Of a DNA stretch of 10,090 nt, positions 1 to 6,620 are shown in pieces. The notes beneath the pieces are model-generated. The model saw only the letters and a program-made list of their open reading frames with translations, made no database searches and was not told the DNA's origin. Within the stretch, counting starts at the first letter, position 1, and every line of letters begins with the position of its first letter. Source of the DNA: JAUXIQ01 sp030620925 [NCBI: Nitrospinota bacterium]. GTDB lineage: Bacteria > JAUXIQ01. The position numbers were made by a program, and so were the translations under genes. The stretch covers positions 1-10,090 of the forward strand of contig JAUXIQ010000039.1 of NCBI GenBank assembly GCA_030620925.1. The letters are read 5' to 3'.

Positions 1-70
1 TCCCGGCCAGGGAGAGTATTAGCGTAGTCTTCCCCGAGCCGAGAAACCCCGCAATCACCAGAAGTTTCAA
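1..70 (-). CDS. G3E-family (CobW/COG0523-like) P-loop GTPase, N-terminal fragment
   Basis: Only the first 23 codons are inside the window; the gene continues past the left edge. The translation from TTG (complement of 68-70) begins LKLLVIAGFLGSGKTTLILS. This is a Walker A P-loop (GFLGSGKTT) preceded by a short hydrophobic beta strand, as is usual in the first 20 residues of G3E GTPases (CobW, HypB, UreG, the COG0523 metallochaperones). The GFLGxGKTT form points to the CobW/COG0523 side rather than MeaB, whose P-loop differs. A GGGGG purine run about 7 nt upstream supports the TTG start; no ATG is available nearby. The gene is divergent from a cobalamin-binding protein, so a cofactor or metal delivery role is possible, but this is inferred from position only. 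The GTPase call is firm at the P-loop level; the subfamily is not. Confidence 0.6.
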   Translation of the reverse strand, partial: MKLLVIAGFLGSGKTTLILSLAG

Positions 71-115
71 TGGGAATCCCCCTTACTTACCGCTAAACGT
101 CTTGAGCAACGCCAG

Positions 116-145
116 TATATAACAATAATAGATTGCAGGTTGCAA
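116..145 (-). promoter_or_regulatory. Possible sigma70 promoter for the minus-strand GTPase gene
   Basis: On the minus strand TTGCAA (140-145) and TATATA (116-121) are separated by 18 bases, each matching the consensus at four of six positions. Transcription would begin near 109, leaving a leader of about 40 nt before the TTG start. The match is moderate, and the AT-rich context makes chance matches likely. Confidence 0.28.
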
Positions 146-208
146 GATAAAACCGGCAAAAGGGGAGCTGCGGCCGATTCGTAGAGGTGTTACATAATCC
201 TTTTTCCA

Positions 209-237
209 TTGACAACCCTATGCGTTTTAAGTATCGT
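209..237 (+). promoter_or_regulatory. Possible sigma70 promoter for the B12-binding gene
   Basis: A perfect -35 TTGACA (209-214) is followed after 17 bases by TATCGT (232-237), which matches four of six -10 positions. Transcription would start near 244, giving a leader of about 90 nt before the ATG at 335. The -35 and spacing are convincing; the -10 is weak. Confidence 0.4.
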
Positions 238-334
238 AATCTCGCTGTTTTGGTCTATTCTCTTTATCGAAAAGCATAATAAATCGATTATTGCGAAATT
301 TAACTGATAAATCTTTTAGAGGAGAAGGGGTGTC

Positions 335-736
335 ATGAACGGCAAGAAAAAGATAAAAGTGCTCTTAGCCAAACCCGGCCTGGACGGACACGATAGAGGC
401 GCCAAAGTCCTTTCGCTGGCCCTCCGTGATTCGGGGATGGAAGTCATATATACCGGTCTGAGGCAGACACCGGAGGACATCGTAAATGCAGCCCTCCAGG
501 AAGACGTGGACGTAGTGGGGTTGAGCTGCCTCTCCGGAGCGCATAACCACCTTTTTCCCAGGGTAGCCGAATTGATGAAGGAGCGGGGAGTGAGCGACGT
601 GCTGCTCATAGGTGGAGGCATCATTCCCAAGAGCGACGTGTCGGAATTGAAGAAAAACGGAATGGATGAAATATTCGGGCCCGGCACACCCATTAAGACA
701 ATTGTGGATTTCGTGGAATCAAACAGAAAAAGGTAA
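335..736 (+). CDS. Stand-alone cobalamin (B12)-binding protein, methylmalonyl-CoA mutase C-terminal/small-subunit type
   Basis: This 133-residue protein is a complete B12-binding Rossmann-like domain with almost nothing else. It has the DxHxxG signature (D17, H19, G22 in GLDGHDRG), whose histidine ligates cobalt in the base-off/His-on mode. It also has the SxL element (S64-C-L66) and the glycine-rich GGG (93-95) that contacts the nucleotide tail. The [17 protein letters not shown] opening is typical of methylmalonyl-CoA mutase and related acyl-CoA mutase C-terminal domains. Such free-standing domains normally pair with a separate catalytic TIM-barrel subunit, which is absent from this window. 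The ATG follows an AGAGGAG Shine-Dalgarno (318-324), and an intrinsic terminator lies just downstream, so the gene looks monocistronic. The divergent G3E GTPase upstream could serve cofactor handling. Family assignment is firm; the actual mutase partner is unknown. Confidence 0.9.
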   Translation: MNGKKKIKVLLAKPGLDGHDRGAKVLSLALRDSGMEVIYTGLRQTPEDIVNAALQEDVDVVGLSCLSGAHNHLFPRVAELMKERGVSDVLLIGGGIIPKSDVSELKKNGMDEIFGPGTPIKTIVDFVESNRKR

Positions 737-769
737 ACCGATAAATCTTATTTATGCGGTACACCCCCG

Positions 770-799
770 GGGAGCGATGAAAATGCGCTCCCTTTTTTT
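770..799 (+). terminator. Intrinsic terminator after the B12-binding gene
   Basis: GGGAGCG (770-776) pairs perfectly with CGCTCCC (786-792) around a 9-nt loop and is followed at once by seven T residues (793-799). It lies 33 bases after the stop codon of the B12-binding gene, as expected of a Rho-independent terminator. Confidence 0.85.
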
Positions 800-1004
800 A
801 TTCCATGCCGAAAAACCTCCGCTCGCGGAAAAAACGCACGGACCACCAGCTCTTAATAGACAACACCGTTATATAAACATCCGATTTTAAAACATTCAAC
901 GTGATATTAATATCTATTCTTCATAAACCCTTATAATGATTAGAATTATTACATTTATCCACACCATATATATTAAAAATCGTTTTGAATTTATTGTTTT
1001 TAGT

Positions 1005-1034
1005 TTGACAAATGGGCGTGTAAAATGCTATATT
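1005..1034 (+). promoter_or_regulatory. Strong sigma70 promoter with extended -10 for the flavoprotein gene
   Basis: A consensus TTGACA (1005-1010) is followed 18 bases later by TATATT (1029-1034), which carries an upstream TGC making an extended -10 (1026-1028). The upstream 800-1000 stretch is very AT-rich and could act as an UP-type element. The start site would be near 1041, leaving a leader of about 45 nt. Apart from this promoter and the terminator, I see nothing defined in 737-1084. Confidence 0.6.
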
Positions 1035-1084
1035 TTACTCTAAGCCGATATGGTTACTGGGAGGAACAATAAAGGTGAGGTGAA

Positions 1085-2482
1085 ATGTCCGGGATCAGGG
1101 GAAAACCTGAAGGTCTTCCAGATACGGCTTTTGCGAGCCCCATGGGACCGCTCCGGACAGGCAGCCGCATCGCCATAGTAGGCGCCGGCCCTGCGGGCAG
1201 CTTCTTTGCGCTGCACGCCCTTGATATCGCAGGGAAACAGGGCAGAAGTATAGACATATCTCTCATTGACGGAAAGTCCTTCAGGGATTCAGGCCCCGGG
1301 GGATGCAACATGTGCGCGGGGATCATCGGCGACGGGCTGGTGAAAAAGCTGCGCAAAATAGACATACCCCTCACCTCCCAGGTTATCCGACAGGAAATCA
1401 CAGGATACGTAATTCACGCTCGAGGCTCCGAGGCCAGACTGCGCAGAGACCCCGACGCGGAAATATACACCGTTTTCCGGGGCGGAGGCCCCCCATCCCT
1501 AACCGCCCTCAAGGAAAATATCAGCTTCGATCAGTTTCTGCTCGACTTCGTAAAAGAGCGGGGAGCGGAATACTTACCGCATAACGTCACCAAAATTAAC
1601 GAGCCCAAGAAGGACGACGCACCCGCCAGCCTCATATTGGACAACGGCGTTGTAATAGAAGCCGATCTGATAGTGGGAGCCTTCGGCGTGAACAGCCCCC
1701 TGATGGGAAAAATACCTTTCAGATACTTCCCCCCCTCCACGTGGCATACCTGCCAGGCGGAGGTAAGATGGTCAAGTAAAAGTGTGAAGGAGACCTTTAA
1801 GGGAATGGTGCACATCTTCCCCATAAACGCAGGCGGAGTGGAGTTCATCGCTGCCACCCCCAAAAAAGAGCACGTCACGCTTACCGCCATAGGCACACAC
1901 GTAAAGTGGCGCGACCTGGTCGAGGCGGCCAACGCCTCGGATGTAAAGGACTTCCTCCCCACGGACTGGAAGATGAACTGCCACTGCCACCCCCAGGTCC
2001 CTGTGGGCCCCGCCCGTTTCCCCTATTCAGACCGTATGGTCATCATCGGAGACGCCGGATACTCCCGCTACCTGAAGAACGGCATAGAGTCCGCCTATTA
2101 CACAAGCCTCTTCGCCGCCCAGACGGCTTTACATCACGGCGTGGGAAGGGTCCACTTCGAGAAACACTACGACCGGTGGTGCCGGGATATGTTCGGGATG
2201 GACAACGTCTTCGGCAGGCTGATGTTCTTCATCCACAACAAGATCACCGCCAACAGGTACCTGGCCGACGCCGAGCAGGACAGGCTCCTCTACGAACAGG
2301 AAGACTCACGTAACGGGACTAAGAAGCTATCCAGTATAATCTGGCACCTGTTTGCAGGAGAGCTTCCTTACCGGAAGATAATGCTCAAGTCGCTGGACGC
2401 CGACCTGCAGCTCAAGATGCTGGGCCACCTGGCCAGGACACTGGCCAAAGACAAGAAAAACATCGCACCCGCCCGGGGATAA
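1085..2482 (+). CDS. FAD-dependent oxidoreductase, geranylgeranyl-reductase-like
   Basis: This 465-residue flavoprotein has the two FAD-binding signatures of the PHBH/geranylgeranyl reductase class. The first is an N-terminal Rossmann dinucleotide motif, GAGPAG (33-38), preceded by the RIAIV strand. The second is a C-terminal GD motif (G322-D323 in MVIIGDAG), which contacts the ribityl chain. A GGCNMCAG segment (72-79) sits where the family has its conserved Cys-Gly FAD-proximal loop. The first 25 residues are a non-conserved extension; an internal Met20 is possible but lacks a Shine-Dalgarno, whereas ATG 1085 follows AGGTGA (1073-1078). Cysteine and histidine groups are notable: C74/C77 and C299-H-C301-H. 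No signal peptide or membrane span is evident. The likely role is NAD(P)H- or ferredoxin-dependent reduction of an isoprenoid or other lipid-like substrate, but the substrate cannot be read from sequence. It appears monocistronic, with its own promoter. Confidence 0.75.
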   Translation: MSGIRGKPEGLPDTAFASPMGPLRTGSRIAIVGAGPAGSFFALHALDIAGKQGRSIDISLIDGKSFRDSGPGGCNMCAGIIGDGLVKKLRKIDIPLTSQVIRQEITGYVIHARGSEARLRRDPDAEIYTVFRGGGPPSLTALKENISFDQFLLDFVKERGAEYLPHNVTKINEPKKDDAPASLILDNGVVIEADLIVGAFGVNSPLMGKIPFRYFPPSTWHTCQAEVRWSSKSVKETFKGMVHIFPINAGGVEFIAATPKKEHVTLTAIGTHVKWRDLVEAANASDVKDFLPTDWKMNCHCHPQVPVGPARFPYSDRMVIIGDAGYSRYLKNGIESAYYTSLFAAQTALHHGVGRVHFEKHYDRWCRDMFGMDNVFGRLMFFIHNKITANRYLADAEQDRLLYEQEDSRNGTKKLSSIIWHLFAGELPYRKIMLKSLDADLQLKMLGHLARTLAKDKKNIAPARG

Positions 2483-2800
2483 TGGAGCAAGCGCCCGGCG
2501 GCACAAATCAATCTAAGCGTGCCGGGTTAACCACTCAAGATTCAACCCCTGTAGCGTCTTCCTATACTTACCTTACACGATTTTTCCCTAATCGAAAAAC
2601 ACCCTTGTCCCAACCGCCTTGTTGAAGCGCCGACTCTGATTTCAAAAAGTATATAAAAAAGGGTTCAGACCGTTCCCGACATTTTTCCTCCTAAAGCTGA
2701 GGGGATGTGTGTGCCGAACTAGATAAAGAGCGTATAACAGCGATGAAATCCTTACGTAAGCTATTAAACAAATATCAGAGCGGGCTTAACGGAGGAAGTC
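2483..2800. other. 318-base intergenic stretch, mostly without recognisable signals
   Basis: No gene is supported here. The stretch holds a bulged hairpin just after the flavoprotein stop (2494-2526), a perfect 10-bp palindrome CTTACGTAAG (2751-2760) 40 bases before the next start, and a strong Shine-Dalgarno GGAGGAAG (2791-2798) for the gene at 2801. A TATAAC hexamer (2733-2738) has no acceptable -35 partner, so the promoter of the downstream gene is not identified. Confidence 0.5.
2494..2526 (+). terminator. Weak hairpin after the flavoprotein gene
   Basis: CCCGGC (2494-2499) pairs with GCCGGG (2521-2526), extendable by an AC/GT pair across a small bulge, with a loop of about 14 nt. It begins 12 bases after the stop codon. 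No T-run follows, so it would be a poor intrinsic terminator; it may only protect the 3' end. Confidence 0.22.
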
Positions 2801-3562
2801 ATGCGAATATCTGGCCGGCTGAAACGAATTAATCATCTTGCCGTTATAGTTTTCATAGTCGCCGTCATCCTACCCTCTTTATCCCAAACGGCAAAAGCCG
2901 ATCCCTTTGACCGGTACAGAGAATTCATTGATAACTTTAAGGCCTACGATATCTACCAGCGGGAGGACGCCATAAATGAGCTTGAAAAATATATAACCTC
3001 AGACATTGAGAAAAAATATCTTTTGGGGATGCTCTATTTTATACAAGCCCTCGAAACCATGACGTCTATCGCCCGCAGTAAGCCTTACAGACCGGAGTTT
3101 GAAAAGGTTCTTAAAGATTCCACCGTACAAAAATATTTTGGACTGTCGGAGAAAAACTATGACGCCGTTGAAAACGAGAACCCGGGGTACAAATACATTT
3201 ACTGTAAGTATGTAGAGCTGTACCGTTACTCGTTAAACGAAGAAGGGCTTAAAAAAATTGTCGCCAAGGTTGGAGAGGTGGAAGAAAACGAACGAACCCA
3301 ACAATGCAAAGATATGATCGCGTATGTGGCAAAAGATTTCGCTAAACGGGGTCGGCTTAACATATCCAGGACAATCTTGGATTCTGCGATTAATAGCTGG
3401 CCTTCCTATCCAAAGTATATGAATGAAGCGATGGGTGATATAGAGATTGCACTAGAGAATTACAAACAAGCCATGGTATGGTGGGAGCGTTGCGTTGAAG
3501 AAGCGGAGGATGAGGAGCGAAGGCAGCGCTGCCTGAAAAAAATAGATAATTCGTACGAATGA
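2801..3562 (+). CDS. Exported alpha-helical protein of unknown function, TPR-like
   Basis: I do not recognise this 253-residue protein. The N-terminus is a clear Sec signal peptide: basic n-region with R2, R6, K8, R9, a hydrophobic core at 13-27 (LAVIVFIVAVILPSL), and an AKA site at 31-33 with cleavage expected before D34. The mature part of about 220 residues is charged and predicted mainly helical by eye. Paired-helix patterns are suggestive of tetratricopeptide-like repeats, especially in the last 60 residues (alanine- and aromatic-spaced segments around DIEIALENYKQAMVWW). There is no transmembrane span or lipobox in the mature part, so it should be periplasmic or secreted. GGAGGAAG lies 2 nt before the ATG. 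The next gene, 95 bases downstream in the same direction, also encodes an exported protein, so the two may be co-transcribed. A scaffold or adaptor role would be a guess from the repeat-like fold. Confidence 0.7.
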   Translation: MRISGRLKRINHLAVIVFIVAVILPSLSQTAKADPFDRYREFIDNFKAYDIYQREDAINELEKYITSDIEKKYLLGMLYFIQALETMTSIARSKPYRPEFEKVLKDSTVQKYFGLSEKNYDAVENENPGYKYIYCKYVELYRYSLNEEGLKKIVAKVGEVEENERTQQCKDMIAYVAKDFAKRGRLNISRTILDSAINSWPSYPKYMNEAMGDIEIALENYKQAMVWWERCVEEAEDEERRQRCLKKIDNSYE

Positions 3563-3644
3563 CCTGCCGACCGTTGCACTAAACCAGTCCATTTATATGA
3601 TTTGAGCTCCCCGGGATGCACTCGATGTACGAAGAACCTGATTT

Positions 3645-3649
3645 GAGGA
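3645..3649 (+). promoter_or_regulatory. Ribosome binding site that selects the ATG at 3658
   Basis: GAGGA (3645-3649) sits 8 nt before ATG 3658. The in-frame upstream ATGs at 3616 and 3625 are preceded by CCCGGG and GCACTCG, with no Shine-Dalgarno. The 3658 start also puts a signal peptide directly at the N-terminus. Confidence 0.6.
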
Positions 3650-3657
3650 TAAACACG

Positions 3658-4161
3658 ATGGGGACGATTTTTCATATTTATCGTTGGCCGCTGATAGCCT
3701 GCTTGCTCCTGTCTATTTTTGTTTCGGCCGCGGCCGTTTGCCGGGCCGAACAAAAAACTCCATACAGGCTCAGTGCGATTGAAGCTTACCTTTATTATAG
3801 TAATACAGGCACATTCTCAATCAACATCTTTGACAACAAAAAGTTTATTCTCTGGAACGTAATTATCGGCGAAGGCTCGGCGCACGGATATTCGAATGAC
3901 ACTTTTATAAAAATCTTACTTAAAGGAAAGCCGGGGGGATACCCGGAGGGTCTAAAGATAGTGCTGACGGCGCGGACTCCTTTGGAGACCCTTCTGGAGC
4001 GAGAATCGTCTCCGGGCATCTTCGCCTCAGACGGAAAGTATTACGCCGGTTACTGGCTTTATGGGACAGGATGCACGCCGGTAGAGATTACGGTACGACT
4101 GATTGGCAAGGATAGTGAACAGAAACTGACAAAGACGATCCCGTTCGAATGCGGGGAATGA
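3658..4161 (+). CDS. Small exported protein of unknown function
   Basis: This gene is not recognised. With the ATG at 3658 it encodes 167 residues; a start at 3616 would add 14 residues ahead of the signal peptide and has no ribosome binding site. The N-terminus MGTIFHIYRW followed by a hydrophobic core PLIACLLLSIFVSAAA (residues 11-26) is a Sec signal peptide, with probable cleavage after CRA (A30). The mature domain of about 137 residues is rich in aromatic, Gly, Thr and Val residues in alternating strand-like runs (AYLYYSNTGTFSINIFD and a later KYYAGYWLYGTG), which suggests a beta-sandwich. Two cysteines near the C-terminus (in GTGCTP and FECGE) could form a disulfide in the periplasm. It follows another exported-protein gene in the same direction. 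No catalytic motif is visible. Confidence 0.65.
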   Translation: MGTIFHIYRWPLIACLLLSIFVSAAAVCRAEQKTPYRLSAIEAYLYYSNTGTFSINIFDNKKFILWNVIIGEGSAHGYSNDTFIKILLKGKPGGYPEGLKIVLTARTPLETLLERESSPGIFASDGKYYAGYWLYGTGCTPVEITVRLIGKDSEQKLTKTIPFECGE

Positions 4162-4233
4162 TCGAAACCCATCCATACCCCGTTTCTAAAACCCGTTAAA
4201 CACTCATGAATTTTGCTCTATTTTTCCGGTAAT

Positions 4234-4902
4234 TTATTTTGATAATTCTATTAATTGTAATAATTCTTCAGGATCACTGAAAAAACCATCCGGCTTTAAA
4301 GCTCTTAACGATTTCTCAGTTTCCCAGGGGAACCACAAACATAACCCGATGTAACATCCCGCATTTCTCGCAGCCAACAAATCATTAACAGAATCTCCCA
4401 GGTAAATTGTCCTATCCGGTGAAGAATTCAATTCTTGCATGGCTAAATTAAGCGGGTATGGGTCCGGTTTTATTCTTAGTTTTCCTTCATGATCTACTTC
4501 TTTGATATCTTCGTGGCCTATTATTATTTTAAAAAGCGAGTCGTGAGGGTCGACTTTGGGTTTAATCGTCGATTTGAGGTTGGTTGAGCAAATACCGACT
4601 TTGGGAAAATATTCAGCTAAAGTATTGATAATATTAATTACATCATCAGGGATTTCAATCTTTAAAATCTCTTTGCTATAGTATTTTCTAATAATTTCAG
4701 TAGCTCGTTTTTTTTGTGAATCTTTAATACCCATTTCAGCAAAAGTATTATGGTAATTAGTGGTATCAATTTCTCTGAACCAGTCAACATCTAATTCTTT
4801 ACTAAAAAGTTCCAACGAAATATTTTTATACGCATCAAGAAAAGCACCATAAGAATTTAATAGCACTCCATCAAAATCAAAGATTAAAGTATCATACGTC
4901 AA
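4234..4902 (-). CDS. HAD-superfamily phosphatase, phosphoglycolate-phosphatase-like
   Basis: The 222-residue protein carries all four HAD motifs: motif I DFDGVLLNS (nucleophile D9, acid/base D11), motif II with S106 or T107 in GICSTN, motif III lysine K145 in IKPDP, and motif IV GDSVND (G169-D170, D174). Residues 18-90 form a helical C1-type cap, as in phosphoglycolate and beta-phosphoglucomutase-type enzymes; substrates are small phosphorylated metabolites and cannot be specified. It is cytosolic, with no signal. The start is TTG (complement of 4900-4902), supported by an excellent AAGGAGG. Base composition is strikingly AT-rich (roughly a third G+C in the lines I sampled, against more than half in the transporters), so recent acquisition or a different origin is likely. 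It lies downstream of the minus-strand transporter with 200 bases between them, and could be read through from it. No terminator is evident after its stop. Confidence 0.85.
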   Translation of the reverse strand: MTYDTLIFDFDGVLLNSYGAFLDAYKNISLELFSKELDVDWFREIDTTNYHNTFAEMGIKDSQKKRATEIIRKYYSKEILKIEIPDDVINIINTLAEYFPKVGICSTNLKSTIKPKVDPHDSLFKIIIGHEDIKEVDHEGKLRIKPDPYPLNLAMQELNSSPDRTIYLGDSVNDLLAARNAGCYIGLCLWFPWETEKSLRALKPDGFFSDPEELLQLIELSK

Positions 4903-4910
4903 GGTCTATT

Positions 4911-4917
4911 CCTCCTT
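4911..4917 (-). promoter_or_regulatory. Strong Shine-Dalgarno that fixes the TTG start of the HAD gene
   Basis: On the minus strand AAGGAGG (complement of 4911-4917) lies 8 nt before TTG at 4902. The first in-frame ATG is more than 50 codons downstream and would remove catalytic motif I, so the TTG start is required. Confidence 0.75.
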
Positions 4918-5018
4918 AGCTTATCTAATAATAAATTCTCTTTCAGGTTCTGCTGCATCTCAAATCGAACCGCCCTCAGCTATTTTACCACTTTCAATGT
5001 CAGGTTTTGAAAATTTTC

Positions 5019-5099
5019 AAGGGCTCTCCGATGGCCTTGCGGGACACCGGGATTCCCACCGCGGACCTGGGCCGGAAAATTTTAAAAATGATAAGCTGA
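5019..5099 (+). pseudogene. 3'-terminal remnant of a TetR-family regulator gene
   Basis: The plus-strand frame ending at TGA 5097-5099 reads ...KGSPMALRDTGIPT then ADLGRKILKMIS and stop. The intact TetR at 7052-7612 ends KGNPREL...LTEELGRKILNMIS and stop. Over the last 13 codons 10 residues are identical. At DNA level 32 of 42 bases match (5058-5099 against 7571-7612), with most differences at third codon positions, the pattern of diverged coding sequence. A KGxP block also matches, with about 17 residues missing between the two blocks. The frame is open upstream only to the stop at 4932 and lacks any HTH domain, so this is a decayed or replaced gene. It ends 3 bases from the tail of the minus-strand transporter. 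An AT-rich HAD gene occupies the space where its 5' part should be. A 14-bp palindrome TTGAAAATTTTCAA (5007-5020) overlaps its left edge. Confidence 0.5.
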
Positions 5100-5102
5100 G
5101 CG

Positions 5103-6620
5103 CTATTTAATGAACAGCGCAGGAATGATCACAATAACTACCATTAAAGCCACCAGCAGAAAAATATCGTTGAAAGAGTTGACCAGTGCCTGCAGCTCGA
5201 CCACCTTGTTCAACACTGACATGGCCTTGGCGGAGGCAAGTGCTTCGGTGTTGCCGTGGGAAACGAACAGGTTCTTAACGGAGTTGAGGAAAAACCGGGC
5301 GGCGTAAGGAGCATCGGCCTGGCTCGTTCCGAACATCTGCCGATAGAAGATTTCTCGGCCTTCCATATAAGTCCCGAATAAAGCTATTCCCACCATCCCT
5401 CCGATTTGACGGTTCATGTTTATCAGCCCTGAACCCATACCTACCTGGCTCAGGGGCAGCGCGCCCAGGCTGGCCCGAATCAGGGGAGCGAAGATCAGGC
5501 CCCCGCCGATATCTCTGAGTATGACCAGTGACACTACCGTCCCGAAGCTGCTCTGGTAGTTCAATCGCGACATGGAATACATGCTCAGGATGTAAAATCC
5601 CAAGCCCATGATGATGGGGATCCTGGCCGGAAACCGGTCAGCCATCCATCCTGCTACCAGCAGGGCCACGCCGCCCACCAGCATAGAAGGGAAGAAGATC
5701 AGGGAGGTTTTGAACACATCGTAGCCCAGCACACTATTAGCGAACTGCGGAACCAAAAAGGAGGTTCCTATGAGGATGACCCCATAAGCTACAGCTATGG
5801 AGCTAGCCATAACATAAACAAAACTCTTATATAATCTCAGCTCTACGAAGGGGTTTCTCCTGCGTAGTTCAGTGAATAGGAATAACACCAGGGAGACCGC
5901 GAATATGAAGAAGAGTAACAGGATATAGTCTGAATACCATCCGTAGCGTCTCCCTTGAGTTAAGGCCAGGAGCAGGCTCAGGAGAAAGACGGCCATGAGC
6001 GTCGCGCCTAACAGGTCCAATTGCACCACCGGCTGCTTCTTCTGTTTTCGCAGCATTACCAGCGCAAAAATAAAGCTGAACATGGCCAGAGGCGCATTGA
6101 AGTAGAAGAAGGCACGCCAGGTGAATTCCTCCGCGAACCTTCCCAGGAAAATAGTTGCAAAGGCGATACCCGCAGAGGACCCTAAAGAATAGAAGCCAAT
6201 GGCGATGCCCCGCTTCTTTGCAGGGAAGTTCTCGAAGATGATGGCGTGAGAGGTGGGCATGACCGAACCCGAAGCGATACCCACCAGCACCCTGAAAAAG
6301 ATAAGTGAACCCTGACTCCAGGCCAGACTGCAAAGGACGGTGGACACCATGAAAAAGCCCAGGCTCCAGATATAGATATTGTTCCTGCCGAAAGTGTTCC
6401 CCAGCCAGCCACTGGCGGGGATCATCACCGCTATGGCAATCAAGGTGGAGTTAACCACCCAGCTACCCTGGATGACGTTGAGCCCGAACCCGGACATTAT
6501 CTTGGGGAGTATTATGGCTACAGAGGTGTTATCCACCCACACTGTGATGGAGGCGGACGTGGTAACCATTAAAAGTATCCAGTGATACCGTGTTATCACT
6601 TCATTTTCAGATTGTTCCAA
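5103..6620 (-). CDS. DHA2-family (EmrB/QacA-like) 14-TM MFS transporter, motif-C-degenerate
   Basis: This is a 505-residue integral inner-membrane protein with about 14 hydrophobic spans, the size and layout of DHA2 drug:H+ antiporters. Visible family motifs: the TM1 motif D1 region with D30 (VDNTSVAIILP), motif A in the 2-3 loop (GWLGNTFGRN, 71-80), and motif B arginine R110 (RVLVGIASG). Motif C in TM5, normally GPxxGPxxGG, reads GIAFATIFLG (151-160), with both prolines replaced. The D1 asparagine of the usual VNxALP is also changed. The C-terminal third shares loop and helix patterns with the transporter at 7689-9239 (REIFYRQMF against RELFHRAMY; ALVNSFNDIFL against ALLSAFSDVYL), so they are paralogues. 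The start is TTG (complement of 6618-6620), preceded by AGGAAAA (6626-6632). It is divergent from the TetR gene. Export of a hydrophobic compound is the default role; coupling may be altered. Confidence 0.9.
   Translation of the reverse strand: MEQSENEVITRYHWILLMVTTSASITVWVDNTSVAIILPKIMSGFGLNVIQGSWVVNSTLIAIAVMIPASGWLGNTFGRNNIYIWSLGFFMVSTVLCSLAWSQGSLIFFRVLVGIASGSVMPTSHAIIFENFPAKKRGIAIGFYSLGSSAGIAFATIFLGRFAEEFTWRAFFYFNAPLAMFSFIFALVMLRKQKKQPVVQLDLLGATLMAVFLLSLLLALTQGRRYGWYSDYILLLFFIFAVSLVLFLFTELRRRNPFVELRLYKSFVYVMASSIAVAYGVILIGTSFLVPQFANSVLGYDVFKTSLIFFPSMLVGGVALLVAGWMADRFPARIPIIMGLGFYILSMYSMSRLNYQSSFGTVVSLVILRDIGGGLIFAPLIRASLGALPLSQVGMGSGLINMNRQIGGMVGIALFGTYMEGREIFYRQMFGTSQADAPYAARFFLNSVKNLFVSHGNTEALASAKAMSVLNKVVELQALVNSFNDIFLLVALMVVIVIIPALFIK

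Noticed and set aside
666-890. A plus-strand open frame of 74 codons overlapping the end of the B12-binding gene.
   Set aside because: It runs through the intrinsic terminator at 770-799, has no ribosome binding site and no recognisable protein features.
1531-1990. Long minus-strand open frames inside the flavoprotein gene.
   Set aside because: They are antisense shadows of a well-supported coding frame with FAD motifs; the antisense translations show no domain.
2751-2760. A perfect palindrome CTTACGTAAG upstream of the exported protein genes.
   Set aside because: Ten bases with no paired promoter is too little to call an operator; noted only within the intergenic description.
2743-2832. 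A 29-codon plus-strand frame (begins MKSLRKLLNKYQ) overlapping the start of the exported helical protein.
   Set aside because: There is no Shine-Dalgarno before its ATG, and its second half is the out-of-frame reading of the next gene's strong ribosome binding site and signal peptide.
3616-3657. A 14-codon N-terminal extension of the small exported protein starting at ATG 3616.
   Set aside because: It lacks a ribosome binding site and would place charged residues ahead of an otherwise normal signal peptide; the ATG at 3658 has GAGGA at 8 nt.
5007-5020. A 14-bp perfect palindrome TTGAAAATTTTCAA near the TetR remnant.
   Set aside because: Low-complexity AT-rich palindromes are common by chance, and no clear promoter for the HAD gene lies beside it.
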